The notes: generated from the sequence alone by a model not told the origin. A stretch of 12,475 nt of DNA from Eimeria necatrix (GCF_000499385.1 NW_013655251.1:17501-29975), one strand, 5' to 3'; shown: positions 1-9,525, counted from the first letter of the stretch. Numbers and translations: made by a program.

Positions 1-12
1 CAGCAATTGTGT

Positions 13-79
13 CTGGGAGGGCCCCCAGAGAGACAAAAGAGAAAAGAAAAAGAAAAGAAATTAAAAAGATAAAACTCAC
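13..79 (-). other. Possible intron 1 of the minus-strand gene
   Basis: Reading the minus strand, a GTGAGT donor at 79 is followed by a long pyrimidine-rich tract (about 67-25) and then a CCCAG acceptor whose AG is at 14-13. This would be a 67-bp phase-2 intron, with the split Arg codon restored as AG|A and the second exon starting at position 12. The donor is convincing. The acceptor is a guess, because only 12 bases of downstream sequence remain and the true acceptor may lie outside the window. Confidence 0.35.
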
Positions 80-168
80 CTGGGGGCATCGGGAAGAAGA
101 GAAGTTGGCTGGAGCTCGCGCTGGAGGTCGCGGAGGTTTACCTTCGTGCCCTTGCTTTTGGGGGCCAT
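80..168 (-). CDS. First coding exon of an unidentified minus-strand gene, partial
   Basis: On the minus strand an ATG at 168-166 opens a frame beginning MAPKSKGTKVNLRDLQREL and continuing through a Leu/Pro-rich stretch ending LPDAP. It stays open for 29 codons plus two bases and then meets a good splice donor, CAG|GTGAGT, at 79. The start context (ACCATGGCC) is close to an ideal eukaryotic initiation context. The basic, Lys-rich N terminus followed by LPDAPR loosely recalls translation-factor-like or RNA-binding proteins, but I do not recognise the family and assign no function. No signal peptide is visible. The rest of the gene lies mostly to the left of the window. The 5' flank is unusual: a CCCTAAA array ends two bases before the ATG. 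Coding status rests on the ATG context, the donor and the non-repetitive peptide. Confidence 0.55.
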
Positions 169-170
169 GG

Positions 171-205
171 TTAGGGTTTAGGGTTTAGGGTTTAGGGTTT
201 GGGGG
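171..205. repeat. Telomere-like heptamer array 1 (TTTAGGG on plus)
   Basis: About four to five units of TTTAGGG, degrading at the right end into a G-run (TTTGGGGG). On the minus strand it reads CCCTAAA and runs directly toward the start codon at 168. It is interstitial, flanked by non-telomeric sequence on both sides, so it does not mark a chromosome end. TTTAGGG-type repeats are known both at telomeres and internally in Eimeria. Confidence 0.9.
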
Positions 206-631
206 TTTGCGGTTTCGCTTTCGGGTTTGCTGCCTACTTTTCGCAAACTGCTGCTGCAGAAGGTAAGAGCTCGACACAAACCCACAGCTCACCGCCGCAG
301 CACCAACAACAACCGCTGCTGCTGCTGCAGCTGCTGCCCTCAAGTGCTGCTGCTGCGCCTGCAGCAGCAGCAGCTGCTGCTGCAGCAACCGGCTCTGGGA
401 CTGCTCGCCCCTTTGTCTGCCCCTTCTCTCTCTAATTTAATTCCTTTTTATTTTCTAAATCATAAATGCTCTTCAAATTGCCCTTTAGCGCGCCATCTTA
501 CCCCCAACAGGGCCCCCACTGCTGCTGCTGAGGGGCCCACCGCCTGCGGCGGCTGCAGCTACCTCGACTTTAGGCTTCGTTCTCCGTTTTTTGCCGGCTT
601 TTCCTAAAAGTATTAATGTAAACTGTTTTAT
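206..631. other. No supportable gene; short CAG/CTG tracts
   Basis: Contains interrupted CTG/CAG tracts at about 249-258, 317-335 and 345-390, and a GC-rich patch near 509-560. Short open frames exist on both strands, but they are made largely of Leu, Ala, Cys or Ser runs produced by the repeat, and none has convincing unique sequence. Part of this stretch is probably the upstream region or 5' UTR of the minus-strand gene that starts at 168. Confidence 0.5.
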
Positions 632-1479
632 TTACCTTTTCTCCTTTTCACAGAACCAAATCTTTGCAAATTTCACGCGCTTTCCGCCCTTTTCCGTTCG
701 CGCCGCGGCAGTCACCGGCTCGCGCTGAGCTGTACATACACCCCAACGGTCAGTCGCAAACCCCAGCCGCGCTACACCCTCACAAATATTAAACTGCATT
801 TTCTTTCTGTTTAAATTATATCCAAAAGAAACCTCAATTAAGCCTATAAAGACTAAAGACCAGCAGCAGCAGCCCGCGAAGCAGCAGCAAAGCTCAGACA
901 ATGAGCCCCGGCTGAACCTCCAGCTGCTACGGCCAGCAATGCTGCAGCAAAAACAAAAGGAAATGGAATTAAAATGAAGAACTGCAGCTCCTAAAGCGAA
1001 AAGAAAGGACGGCGAGCAGTGTCTAGACAGCGTTTCGGAGCAGAGAGCTCCAAACTTTTGCTTCTCTCGACAAAAAGAAAGTGAAAAAGAAACATCAAAG
1101 GTCCTACGGGCCCTAGACATTGAACAGAAACACTCTCCTAACACGAAAGCTTGCTGCGCAGCCCAAGCAGCAGCACAGGAGCTCGTTTTCACTTTTGCTG
1201 CAGCCAAGAGGCTTTGCTGCTGCTTCCTTTTCTATCTCTTGCTGCTGCTGCATCTGCCAGTTGCTGCCTCACTAGTGCACCCATAGTCTCCAGAGAAGGC
1301 CTAAACTCTAGTTGAGAAAAAGCCCCGAGACAAACGAAGGAAATAGAATCATCGCTGGTTTGCTGCTGCTGGAACAACTTCACTTCTGCTGCAGTTTGCA
1401 GAACATTGCAACGAACTGCCAACAGCAAATGACAGCATGAAGTGAAGACCCGAACCAGCTGCTAATGCATCTTGCAGCT

Positions 1480-1618
1480 GCATGCGGAAGAAAGCATGCA
1501 GAATGCATTCATACTTTGTATATTTCAGCAATAGTGCATGCAAGAAAGTTACTGGCGCATCTCCTTAAGGGCCTCCTGAATGCTTCAGGCCAGAGGAGCA
1601 AGAATAGCCACTGCATGC
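1480..1618. promoter_or_regulatory. Cluster of four GCATGC sites
   Basis: GCATGC occurs at 1480-1485, 1494-1499, 1536-1541 and 1613-1618; the last is embedded in CTGCATGCAG. The palindrome TGCATGCA is a known binding site of an ApiAP2 transcription factor in Plasmodium and its Cryptosporidium counterpart. Four sites in 140 bp exceeds chance for a 6-mer. That this is a promoter or enhancer here is inference; no start site is mapped and the target gene is unknown. Confidence 0.35.
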
Positions 1619-2265
1619 AGGCAGCATAGCATTTACCACAGCTACTTCTTCGTCAGCATTTCTCTCTAAGACAATTAAAAGACTTTTGTACTTCACCAAA
1701 ACCATTGAAGTGGATGCCCTCGACCATCTGCTGTAGGTGCTGAGCAGAAGAAGAGAGGCCCTTGTGTTCTTTTGCTTCTAGTGAAGTCCATTAACACTGA
1801 GACATGGTCACAAGTGGCTAAGCTGGTAGCGAGGTCCTAACTGGAAAGTGCCTACAGGCCCCCAGTAAATGCTGAGAGGAACTTTTGTTGTAGGATATTT
1901 GCCTGAGACGGGCAATGCACTGTGTGGCTTCGAAAAATAAAACTCAGAAGATCTAACTTGATGAAACGACTAGCAGTCATAACCATGTAAAGAGACTTAG
2001 CTTAGGAGTGATCAGGCGCGGTGGGCTCTGCAGTTATTTCTGGGAACTGGGGCGGGTGAGAAGCACTGAAGCCAAAGCGTGCAGCAAGGGCACACGCGGA
2101 GGATGAAACATTCAGGCCAATCCCTTTGAGAACTAAACTTAGAATGGCGATGTTCAAACCTTAATTACTCAGAAACAGTGCCTTTAGTGTCCGCCGTTCA
2201 GTATGGACTTGCGTAGCCGAAGCAGGAGAGATACATGGAAATCAGGCTGCGCCTAACAGACTATA

Positions 2266-2332
2266 ATGGCTGGCTAGCCGCTTTCTAATGGTTAGCCACT
2301 GGCTAGCCACTGGCTTACCATTGCCAGTCGAG
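2266..2332. repeat. Short imperfect tandem repeat around GGCTAGCCACT
   Basis: Three adjacent imperfect units (GGTTAGCCACT, GGCTAGCCACT, GGCTTACCATT) lie at about 2289-2321, preceded by GGCTGGCTAGCC. The core GGCTAGCC is palindromic. No gene is associated, and the array may be a simple slippage product. Confidence 0.4.
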
Positions 2333-5278
2333 CTTTCCCTGAAGATGCAAATGCAATCTGGGCAGCGCACACAGGAAAAGAAGACTTCAGTTCAAGATTT
2401 AATAAAGCAGCGACGTCCTGAGCAGTTCTGAGAGCCACGCTTTGTGACGCATGCATAACCATTCTAGGCCCGATTCTTTGGGAAATACAAACGCTTTTCC
2501 GCCGGCATTTCCTTTTTGCTGCCTTGTTGTGATATAATCTGCAGCCTCAGCGCCCCTTGCCAGCCTCAAGCTCCAAGCCTCACAGCAGAGCCCAGTTGGC
2601 CTGGTCGCTGTAGCGGTAAGCCCCTCTGCATGTTAATTCCTTCCGGTTATTAAGTCAATCTACACATTCTGAATCTTCTGGCCTTACACCCATTCCGGGC
2701 CAGAGACTAGTGCTGCGAACTCCAGCAGCAACCCGCACAACTAAAAAGATCTGTTGAATCTACGGACCGCATGGTGCCTGAGTGGCCCCACGGGGAAATA
2801 ATTGCATAGCACCTGCATCTGCTACAACAGTAATGCTCCCGTTCCACTGGCTGTATTGCATAGGGCGCCAGCATAGGGCCAGATGCCATAAATCATTGCA
2901 CATATCAGTAAGGCGATTAGCGCTGCAGGCCGCAGGCCCAGCTGATGATGAGGGGGTGGCTGTGCCGCGGCAGAGAAGAGCAAGTGGTGCGCGGCGAGCG
3001 CTCGAGGAGATATCAAAAGGACTTTTATTTAAGCGGCGGTGCAGGTTTGGCTAGGCGTGAGGCCACGAGCACCTCGCGCCTCGATTTCTGCCGAAGTGCA
3101 GAGTGCAATGTTGCAGCAATTTGTATAGCTGTAGTTAGTTGGAGCTTTTGACAAAATTGTTTGCCATTAGAAGCTCACCTGGGTTCTTGGCCTGGCCTTC
3201 TGATACCTGGCGTCGACAGCAATCGCCCAAGGTTATCCAGATAACAAGTAGAATGCCGCTTCCTAAGAATCTCCAACTATTTTTTTTGGGCACTCGCACG
3301 AATTCATTTAGTGAAAATCACGGACGAGTTGCACAAGCGTCTGTTCCTTTATCTAAAGGCGGGGATATTGCATTTGTTGCCCCAAAGAATTGAATTGTGG
3401 CACAGGCATCTAACGACGCTGTATATGAGCTTCCATTGCAGGGAATCTCCTTGCGGCATGCTGCTATGGTTGCTCAGTGTGCGCTGCCCTCAACGCCGCT
3501 GCATTCCATTTGATTCACGTTGAGTCCCTGGCCTATCAAGCTTGTACTGTATGCCCTTTTGCTGGAAAGTCTAAATACCTGAAAATGCATGCCACCAGAG
3601 AAGAAACAAAGGCAACGAATTCCAAAAGGATATCTCATGTGGCGGCTCTTAACAAATGTCGTGGTGCGCAGCCTTGCCAAAAGTGTAAATATAATTTCGG
3701 GGGGCTTGTGGCTTGCAGGACAAAAAGTCCCACATCATTAGTGGCACTAAAGAGATATAACCATTGAGCTCAGTGTGTGAGACTGCGCCACCACTAATCC
3801 ATTTCCTCCAGCTTGTCCTTCCCCAACAAGCCTCATCAGTGGATTCCATTTGCCTCTTAACTTTAAAAATACCCTGTAGATCACTTTAGTCTCTTGCATG
3901 CTAGTGCTGGCTGCTTTCGAGGCTGGTGGCTGCTGCAGTCCTGGAGCGGACGGCCGCAGGGGCTGCTGGGATATGCCTTCAAAAGCAAAACTGCCATTGC
4001 TATTTTAAATCAATCTTCAACTGGCATTTATATATTACTGTACTGCATAGAGGCGCCTCTTGACTTCAGAGCACTGAAGCTGGCCGTTGGCTCCTGGTAG
4101 CTATGAAAGGCCTTCGCTCCTCACGGAAAAGGCTGCGGCCCCCGCAACTGATCCCAGCGTTTGCTACGCAACCCTGGGCATTTATAGGTTCATATTGCTC
4201 CCTCTTCAACTCTCTAAAGCTATATATTAAATCCTAAAACTTCACAAAACCTACACACAACAATAACTCCGTGCAAGCGGCGGTATCACGTTTACACAAG
4301 CACAAACGTGAAGAAACTTTTTCTTGAATTTTTACATAAAATATCTGTATACTGACACGGCCACGAGCTCGTGAGAACTAATATTCACAACACACACTCA
4401 CAACACTATGGAAGGCTAAAAGACTGAGTACAAGCAATTTAAGAGCAATGCGAACGAGCTTTCCAACAAGTAGTCTTACTATATTAAAAGAAAATATCAA
4501 AGCCTCTGGTCGAAAGGGATAGTAATACAGAGACGCTGTGGCTTCCGGGGAAGCCATTTCTAGCAACATAACCCTGGCATCAAGGTAGAGATACGAGGGC
4601 CAGTGGCCCCAGGAGGTCAGTAGAGCTTCAGTTTGCCTCCTTTTCGCCTTTTTATCATTATTTCTTTGTCTCTATTATTGCGGTTATTTCCCCATAAAGC
4701 AAACACTGGCTTTTGGAGAGTGCCAAAGGCCGAGTGTCACCTGCTTCTCAAGCCGTAGAAGCACAGAGAAAGTTGCCTAGCCATTCACTGCTAGTTTAAA
4801 CCTCCAGGAACTATTAGTATAAATATAAGTAGTACTCTGTGGGTCTTCGGGGTGAAAGGCAGAGCTTGCGACCTCAGCGGGAAATGCTTTAAGAGGCAAC
4901 TTAAATCTCTTGACTGCCATTTCTTAAGGCCTTTGCCTTTAGGAAAGTGGCAATTCCCAACCTCCGCAAGCTCCCCAGCCCTTGGACTGGCGCAGGCCAA
5001 GTGTAGTACACTGCTTTCTGCACAGTGTCTACGATGCTGCACAACCCTCGACTCTGCTGTTCAATGAAATCTTCTTTACTACCGACGCATCGATCGCGTG
5101 TTGTCTACCAATTTATTAGACGACCTTTTTATGTCAAGTTCTCAAAATCATAATTCATAAAAGCCGTTTCTTCTCTTCTTGCTTTGCAGGTCCGGTGAGG
5201 ATCCGACGCGCACCGGCGCCGGCGTTGCCGGCAGCCCAATCTTAGAGCATTCGCAGGCATTTCTAGTTTATAAATGTT

Positions 5279-5294
5279 AATTTGTTAACAAATT
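5279..5294. repeat. 16-bp perfect palindrome
   Basis: AATTTGTTAACAAATT is a perfect 16-bp inverted repeat with no spacer in AT-rich intergenic DNA. It could be a protein-binding site or chance, as nothing nearby suggests a role. Confidence 0.4.
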
Positions 5295-5685
5295 GCATTT
5301 CTATTTCACTAATAAGAGGTTACAGCGCTCATTCCGCGTCTCAACTTTTTAACCGCTTATAGATCATCAGTTGGCTATCCTCTATAGGTCACCAGCAAGC
5401 CCCATTGTACTGCCTGCGCACTACACCAAGTCTCTGCTGCTAGCAGCACTCAAATGCTGAGCCAAATGACAGCAGCTGCACTGCAGCAGGACTTGGCCTT
5501 GACAAGGCCCCGGGTCCTTCTGGCTCTTGTGCAGATTGCTGCAGAAGAAGAGTTTAAAGGTACTTGCTGCGTCGGTAAAACCCCAAAAAGGAGTTCCGAC
5601 TGGCTCTTTGCTGCTGCTGCGATCCGGGAAATCATTTGCTAGCATCAGCTGTGCATTAGTAGCAGGTGACCCCACTGAGACATAT

Positions 5686-5852
5686 GCATGCGGCTGTGTG
5701 CATGCAAAGACACATAAAGCTGTGCTGCAGAAGCCACGCAATATTTGCATGCGGTGAACTGGCACATAAATGGAGCATTTGTGCGCTCAAGGGATAAACA
5801 TTTGCCTCCAGAAATGCATAATTGCGCACTTTATGCATGCACAGCTGCATGC
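5686..5852. promoter_or_regulatory. Cluster of five GCATGC sites
   Basis: GCATGC occurs at 5686-5691, 5700-5705, 5747-5752, 5835-5840 and 5847-5852, several extended to TGCATGCA or ATGCATGC. The core matches the ApiAP2-type TGCATGCA palindrome. It is the densest such cluster in the window and lies between the feature-poor stretch and the CAG-rich segment, about 1.9 kb before the first well-supported plus-strand exon. A regulatory role is inferred from density alone. Confidence 0.4.
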
Positions 5853-6114
5853 AAAATGGTGCTTGCCTTTGATATTGCACAAAACTGCTGCACAAAGTAT
5901 GTTTTTGGAGCAATTTAAGTGAACAGCGAAACTGAAGACAGCTCCCAAAAGAGCCCTCTCGGGCTGCGTCTTGGCGCCAGTTGGTTGCTGCTGCTGCTGC
6001 TGTTGCTGCAGTTGCGGGAAATGCTGTTTTGCTGCCTCAGAATGAAGGACGATCACAAAGGTTTACTATGCATTTACTGCACCAGTGAGAAACAGAGTTG
6101 ACGCCCCTGGCTCT

Positions 6115-6142
6115 GGCTAGCTTTCTAGCTAGCTAGCTAGCT
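6115..6142. repeat. CTAG microsatellite
   Basis: A short run of tandem CTAG units (about four, at 6126-6141), preceded by a related GCTAGCTTTCTAG stretch. It is self-complementary. No function is suggested. Confidence 0.6.
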
Positions 6143-6243
6143 GCAAAGGGCTGGACCTAACTATCAAAACTTATTTAGCTTTCTAGAAGTGGGCTTTAAC
6201 ACGGGGCAGCCGCATTTCTTGGCCTACAGACACAGCTGGGCAA

Positions 6244-6283
6244 CAGCAGCAGCAGCAGCAGCTGCTGCTGCTACTGCTGCTGC
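6244..6283. repeat. CAG tract joined head-to-head to a CTG tract
   Basis: Six CAG units (6244-6261) are followed at once by CTG units, making an inverted repeat with 11-bp perfect arms around 6261/6262 and further imperfect pairing to about 6283. It would fold as a hairpin in single strands. It marks the left edge of the CAG-rich segment. Confidence 0.7.
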
Positions 6284-7236
6284 TATCGGCGGCAACTTAT
6301 TGTCCTTCTCCCCCTCTATTTATCCAAAAATACATCACTAAAATTTGGGTTGCTCTTCTTTCATCACTTGCTTGCTGTAGCTTCTGTTGGAAATAAACAT
6401 GTGCTGCTGCAGGAGGTGCCTCGTGGCAGGGCTGGGGTGGCAGGAGCGCCCGTCCCTGAGCCACGGAATAATGCTCATTCATTGAAATAAAGATAAATAA
6501 AGGAGCAAAAAGAAATAAATTTGCTGGAATTTGTTGTATTCTGCTGCAGCAGCAGCAGCAGCAGCCGGAGTGACCCTCAGTGGCGGCGCAGCTTCCGCGT
6601 ATAGGACGTCACCCCATTGAACGCCGCAGCAAATTGCCCGCATAATTAAACAAAAGCTACTTAGATAAAACAGAAATAATGCAATTAAAGGAGTGAATAT
6701 ATTTGAAGAAATAGTTTGGCAGCCAGACACTGCCCCGCGGCGGCTGCAGGTAGCAACACTCGAGCAGCAGCAGCAAGAGCAGCAGCAGCAGCAGCAAACA
6801 GGAGCAGCAGCAGCACAAGCTATAGCATTTGGGCCTGGTAGAGGCAGCCTATAAAATTCAAAGGGAGTCTCGTTTCTATTTAATGCGCTCAAGAACTCCC
6901 GGTTTCCATTGCAGCAGCGACAACAGCTGCTGAGCAGCAGCAGCAGCAGCAGCAGCAGCGAAAGCATTATTCTCTGTCCGCACAGTGCCGCCCTCAGCTG
7001 CCCCTCTTCCTCAAGCCCTGGGCTCCCTCATAACTGTCCTATTTTTTCCAGTGCTGCCTATCGACTGCTGCTGCTTGCTGCTGCTGCAGCAGCAGCGCTG
7101 CTCTGCTGCTGAGGCCCGCGAGACCTCTATGTCTGATCTTGCTTCGGCTGCTGCTTCCTGCTGCAGCTCCGCAACCCCTTTTCCACTATTTACTTCACAT
7201 TTTATATTTTATTTATTGCTGCAACAGATTATATAG
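6284..7236. other. CAG/CTG-interspersed region with no supportable gene
   Basis: Contains CAG tracts at about 6544-6563, 6762-6813 and 6930-6960, and CTG/CAG tracts at 7065-7096 and 7146-7165, separated by AT-rich non-repetitive sequence. Open frames on both strands are dominated by Leu, Cys, Ala or Ser runs. A T-rich tract at 7170-7226 ending in CAACAG could be the 3' end of an intron leading into the open frame beginning at 7237, but no upstream exon with convincing unique residues was found. Confidence 0.4.
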
Positions 7237-7569
7237 CTCAAGGGTGCCCCGGGCGCCCCGCAGCGGCGGTGCCGCAGGGCCACCCCCACCGCAGCAGGTG
7301 ACCCTGCAGGTGACCCCACAGCCTGGGAGGCCTGCGTGGCTGTAAGCTGCTGCAGCAGCCTCTCCAGCAGCAGCAGCAGCTCCAGGGGCCCCTTTCCTTG
7401 CTTTCTTGCAGCAGCAGAGGGCCTCCGGCTGGCCCTTAAGGCCTCAGCTGAGGCACTGAGCAGGAGGCGCCGCAAGGCAGCAGGCAGCAGCAGCAACAGC
7501 AGCAGCTGCAGCTGCAGCAGCTGCAGCACCGCAGCGTGCTGCAGCAGAGACACATGCGTGAAAGGCTAC
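7237..7569 (+). CDS. Possible upstream coding segment of the plus-strand gene
   Basis: This segment is open in the same frame as the strong exon beginning at 7717 and is separated from it by a single TAG at 7570-7572 followed by more open frame. Its product is Ala/Pro/Gly-rich at the start, has a Ser run from about 7365, then a charged stretch (LRLALKASAEALSRRRRK) before a Ser/Cys-rich tail. The charged stretch looks like real coding sequence. A very good acceptor (pyrimidine tract ending TTGCAG at 7411) and a good donor (GTAAGC at 7342) also lie inside, so its real structure may be two exons, though the phases I tried did not join cleanly. It could equally be untranslated leader. Confidence 0.25.
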
Positions 7570-7716
7570 TAGGCGCCCGAGAGGGAAAGCAGTTGTTCCC
7601 CTGCAGCGCCCTGGACAAACCTCAGCAGCAGCAGCAGCTGCTGCAGCAGCAGTGACAGCACCCACAGCAGAGACAGAAGCAGCAGCAAAGGGAGCAGAAG
7701 AGGGTCAGAGCCTGGC

Positions 7717-7910
7717 ATGTGGTCGTTCTCCTCACAGTCGCCTTTCGCGCTGCAGCAGCAGCAGCAGCAGCAGCTGCAGCAGCAGCAGCAGCAGTTGTTG
7801 CAGCGCCAGCAGCAGCAGCAGCAGTTGCTGCAGCGCCACCAGCAGCAGCAGCAACAGCAGCCATTGCAGCGTTTCGGTTCCTCTGGCATTCGTCTCGAAC
7901 GCCCTTACCA

Positions 7911-7954
<44 letters not shown>

Positions 7955-8086
7955 TTGAGTTCACGAAGCTGCTGCGCCACGCACCGCACTCTCTGGGCAG
8001 CAGCAGCAGCGGGGCCCTCGCCTCTAGACTGACCTCTTGCGGCCCCAGCCGCTCTGTCAGCAGCAGCGTAGACATCACCAGGCCTC

Positions 8087-8123
<37 letters not shown>

Positions 8124-8286
8124 TGTGGGTTTCGCCAACCTCAACCCAGATGCCCCCTTCAGGCTCAGCAGCAGAGGCAGCAGCAGCAGCAGCAGCAGCA
8201 GCTTGGGCCACCCCTACCTGGAGGCCTCTCGCGCGCAGCAAGACCCGTATGCTGCAGAGCTGCTGCCAGACACAGCAGCAGCAGCA

Positions 8287-8321
<35 letters not shown>

Positions 8322-8580
8322 GGGGGTCTTGTCCGGGGAGTCGAACTCTCTGCCCCCCGACGAACTCACCTCGGGCTCTGTGCATGCGCAGCCAGAGGGG
8401 GGGGCCCCCCTGGGGGGCCCCCCGGGTCTGTCAACAGGGTACTTGGGGGGCCCCCAAGGGGGTTCTTATTTGCGATTTAAGGGCAGAAGCCTCTCTTGCT
8501 TCTCCGTGTCTGATGAGGGGGGCCCCCCTGCTGCTGACCTCCGCAGAGTTCGCTTTTCGCTGATGGAGGGGCCTGCGTTG

Positions 8581-8627
<47 letters not shown>

Positions 8628-8721
8628 AGCAGGCGGCGCAAAGGCCGCGGCGCCCCCCAGGGCTGCTGCGCTGCAGCGCCGCATGAGCGACGGCGGCGCC
8701 GTCGGCAGAAGCGCCCCCACC

Positions 8722-8777
<56 letters not shown>

Positions 8778-8899
8778 CAGCAGCCAAGGAGTCAGTGGCT
8801 ACCTCACTCTTAGCCTCGATGCTGCTTCTGTGGGGGCCTCCGGGGCGGTGCAGCCCAGCGACGTTTTCAGCCGCATGGAAGTTGTGGCTGTCCCCGAAG
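7717..8899 (+). CDS. Exon A: Gln/Ser/Ala-repeat protein region, probable N-terminal part of the kinase gene
   Basis: An ATG at 7717 opens a frame of 394 codons plus one base, ending at donor AAG|GTAAAC at 8899/8900. If unspliced, it stops 11 bases later inside the telomere-like array. The order is: interrupted Gln runs (7752-7953); a short unique stretch including LEFTKLLRHAP; Ser runs (8056-8201); an Ala run (about 8274-8320); Gly/Pro-rich EGGAPLGGPPG; a unique block with KGRSLSCFSVSDE and LRRVRFSLMEG; two long Ala runs (8584-8632 and 8722-8776); then GYLTLSLDAASVGASG and a short tail. Basic-Ser patches such as RRMSDGG resemble phosphorylation sites, but no known domain, signal peptide or membrane segment is seen. 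The frame is open upstream to 7573, and an acceptor (TTCTCCTCACAG at 7737) suggests an earlier exon, so the ATG at 7717 may not be the true start. Unique stretches and frame length make coding likely. Linkage to the downstream kinase is inferred from phase. Confidence 0.7.
8397..8463. repeat. G-run/C-run palindromes in exon A
   Basis: Three back-to-back G-run/C-run blocks (8397-8410, 8412-8423 and 8445-8455), each self-complementary, encode Gly/Pro-rich peptide around LGGPPG and LGGPQGG. A related block is at 8517-8528. Such sequence could form strong hairpins and is prone to sequencing and assembly error, so indels here would shift the frame; the frame remains open as given. Confidence 0.6.
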
Positions 8900-8901
8900 G
8901 T

Positions 8902-8943
8902 AAACCCTAAACCCTAAACCCTAAACCCTAAACCCTAAACCCT
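8902..8943. repeat. Telomere-like array 2 (AAACCCT on plus)
   Basis: Six units of AAACCCT, starting inside the splice donor of exon A: the donor GTAAACC is formed by the last G of the exon plus the first repeat unit. The orientation is opposite to the arrays at 9526 and 9655. Confidence 0.95.
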
Positions 8944-9044
8944 GAACGCTGAGCCAGCGCCTTGATGGGCAGGCACGCAGAGCTTCTGATGAAGGAGGCG
9001 AAAGAATTGGACGAAGCGAAAAGCTAAAGGCCACCTATTCAATA

Positions 9045-9046
<2 letters not shown>

Positions 9047-9076
<30 letters not shown>

Positions 9077-9109
9077 GGTGAACCTGCTGCTGCTGCTGCT
9101 GCTGCTGCT
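9047..9109. repeat. Two CTG arrays
   Basis: Ten CTG units at about 9047-9076 and about nine more at 9080-9109, separated by a few non-repeat bases. They lie in the proposed intron, on the plus strand in CTG orientation, opposite to most tracts in the neighbouring exons. A pyrimidine bias is present but interrupted by G. Confidence 0.85.
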
Positions 9110-9143
9110 ACTGGTGTGGGCTGTTGCTGCGGGTGAGATTCAG

Positions 9144-9198
9144 GCTGCTCCAGTACTGCCGTAGGGACCCATGTCTTGATGCAGCTGCAGGAGAGCGC

Positions 9199-9233
<35 letters not shown>

Positions 9234-9524
9234 TGCAGCGGACAGAGTCTGCGCGTGCTGCGGAAGCCGCAGCAGAGGCTGCCGCTCAAGAAGCAACAGC
9301 AGCAGCAGCAGACGCAGCAGCCGCGGCTGCAGCAGCAGCAGTTGCTGTTGCGAATTCTGCCTCAGCTGAGGCCGAAGCAGCAGCTATCGAGGCTCTAGCA
9401 GCAGCAAAAGAAGTAGCAGCAGCAGCAGCAAAGAGCCACCACGCTGCTGCTGCTGCTCCACCCAGTGCTACATCGCTAACCACTTTGCATCCGCTGCCGC
9501 CAAAGCAGAAGATCCTTTACCGCT
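9144..9524 (+). CDS. Exon B: Ala/Glu-rich segment
   Basis: Open frame from the proposed acceptor at 9143 to the edge of the next telomere-like array. It starts CSSTAVGTHVLMQLQES, continues with a Gln run (about 9197-9232), then an Ala/Glu-rich stretch with regularly spaced charged residues (for example RAAEAAAEAAAQEA and AIEALAAAKEVAAAAAKS), which should be strongly helical, and ends KQKILYRC. Read past 9524 it stops after a few codons in the array, so it must be spliced or terminate there. It has no recognisable domain. The minus strand is also open here with Ala runs, but the plus reading has more mixed residues at both ends and the same phase logic as its neighbours. Confidence 0.45.
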
Positions 9525-9525
9525 G

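Larger units (their letters stand above)
632..6240. other. Long intergenic, feature-poor stretch
   Basis: About 5.6 kb of mixed, AT-richer sequence with few CAG/CTG runs. All open frames are short. The longest, on the minus strand at 632-1207, gives a Cys/Ser/Phe-rich peptide with no recognisable pattern. Isolated acceptor-like signals occur, such as pyrimidine tracts ending in CAG near 652 and at 5189, but no matching exon could be built. I saw no tRNA with a plausible T-arm and no rRNA. The composition contrasts sharply with the CAG-rich right half, matching the alternation of feature-poor and feature-rich segments described for Eimeria chromosomes. Confidence 0.5.
8900..9143 (+). other. 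Proposed intron between exons A and B (phase 1)
   Basis: The donor is G|GTAAAC at 8900. The proposed acceptor is GAGATTCAG ending at 9143, after a CTG-rich stretch. The split codon G|GC restores Gly and the frame then runs through CSSTAVGTHVLMQLQES into exon B with no stop. The intron begins with the AAACCCT array and contains two CTG arrays (about 9047-9076 and 9080-9109). The donor is well supported; the acceptor was chosen for phase and is less certain, with alternatives such as CTGCAG at 9190. Confidence 0.4.

Noticed and set aside
632..1207. Minus-strand ORF of 191 codons
   Set aside because: No recognisable motif and a composition typical of untranslated sequence. Its open length could be chance, and nothing nearby (start context, splice sites) supports it.
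1440..1470. Possible tRNA B-box on the minus strand (GGTTCGGGTC)
   Set aside because: The flanking bases do not form a T-arm stem, and no A-box or acceptor stem is found at the proper distance.
5160..5200. Strong acceptor (pyrimidine tract ending TTTGCAG at 5189) followed at once by GTGAGG
   Set aside because: It would imply a 5-bp microexon, and no flanking coding exon is present. Most likely chance.
6297..6482. Minus-strand ORF of 61 codons starting MNEHYSVAQG
   Set aside because: Short, with no homologous pattern, no clear splice partners and a stop well inside the intergenic region.
7732..8385. Minus-strand ORF of 217 codons with Cys, Ala and Leu runs
   Set aside because: Antisense shadow of exon A; its runs are the residues that accepted coding frames avoid.
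7740..8790. Regular repeats resembling a CRISPR array
   Set aside because: They are trinucleotide slippage tracts within a coding frame, with no unique spacers of constant length, in a eukaryotic genome.
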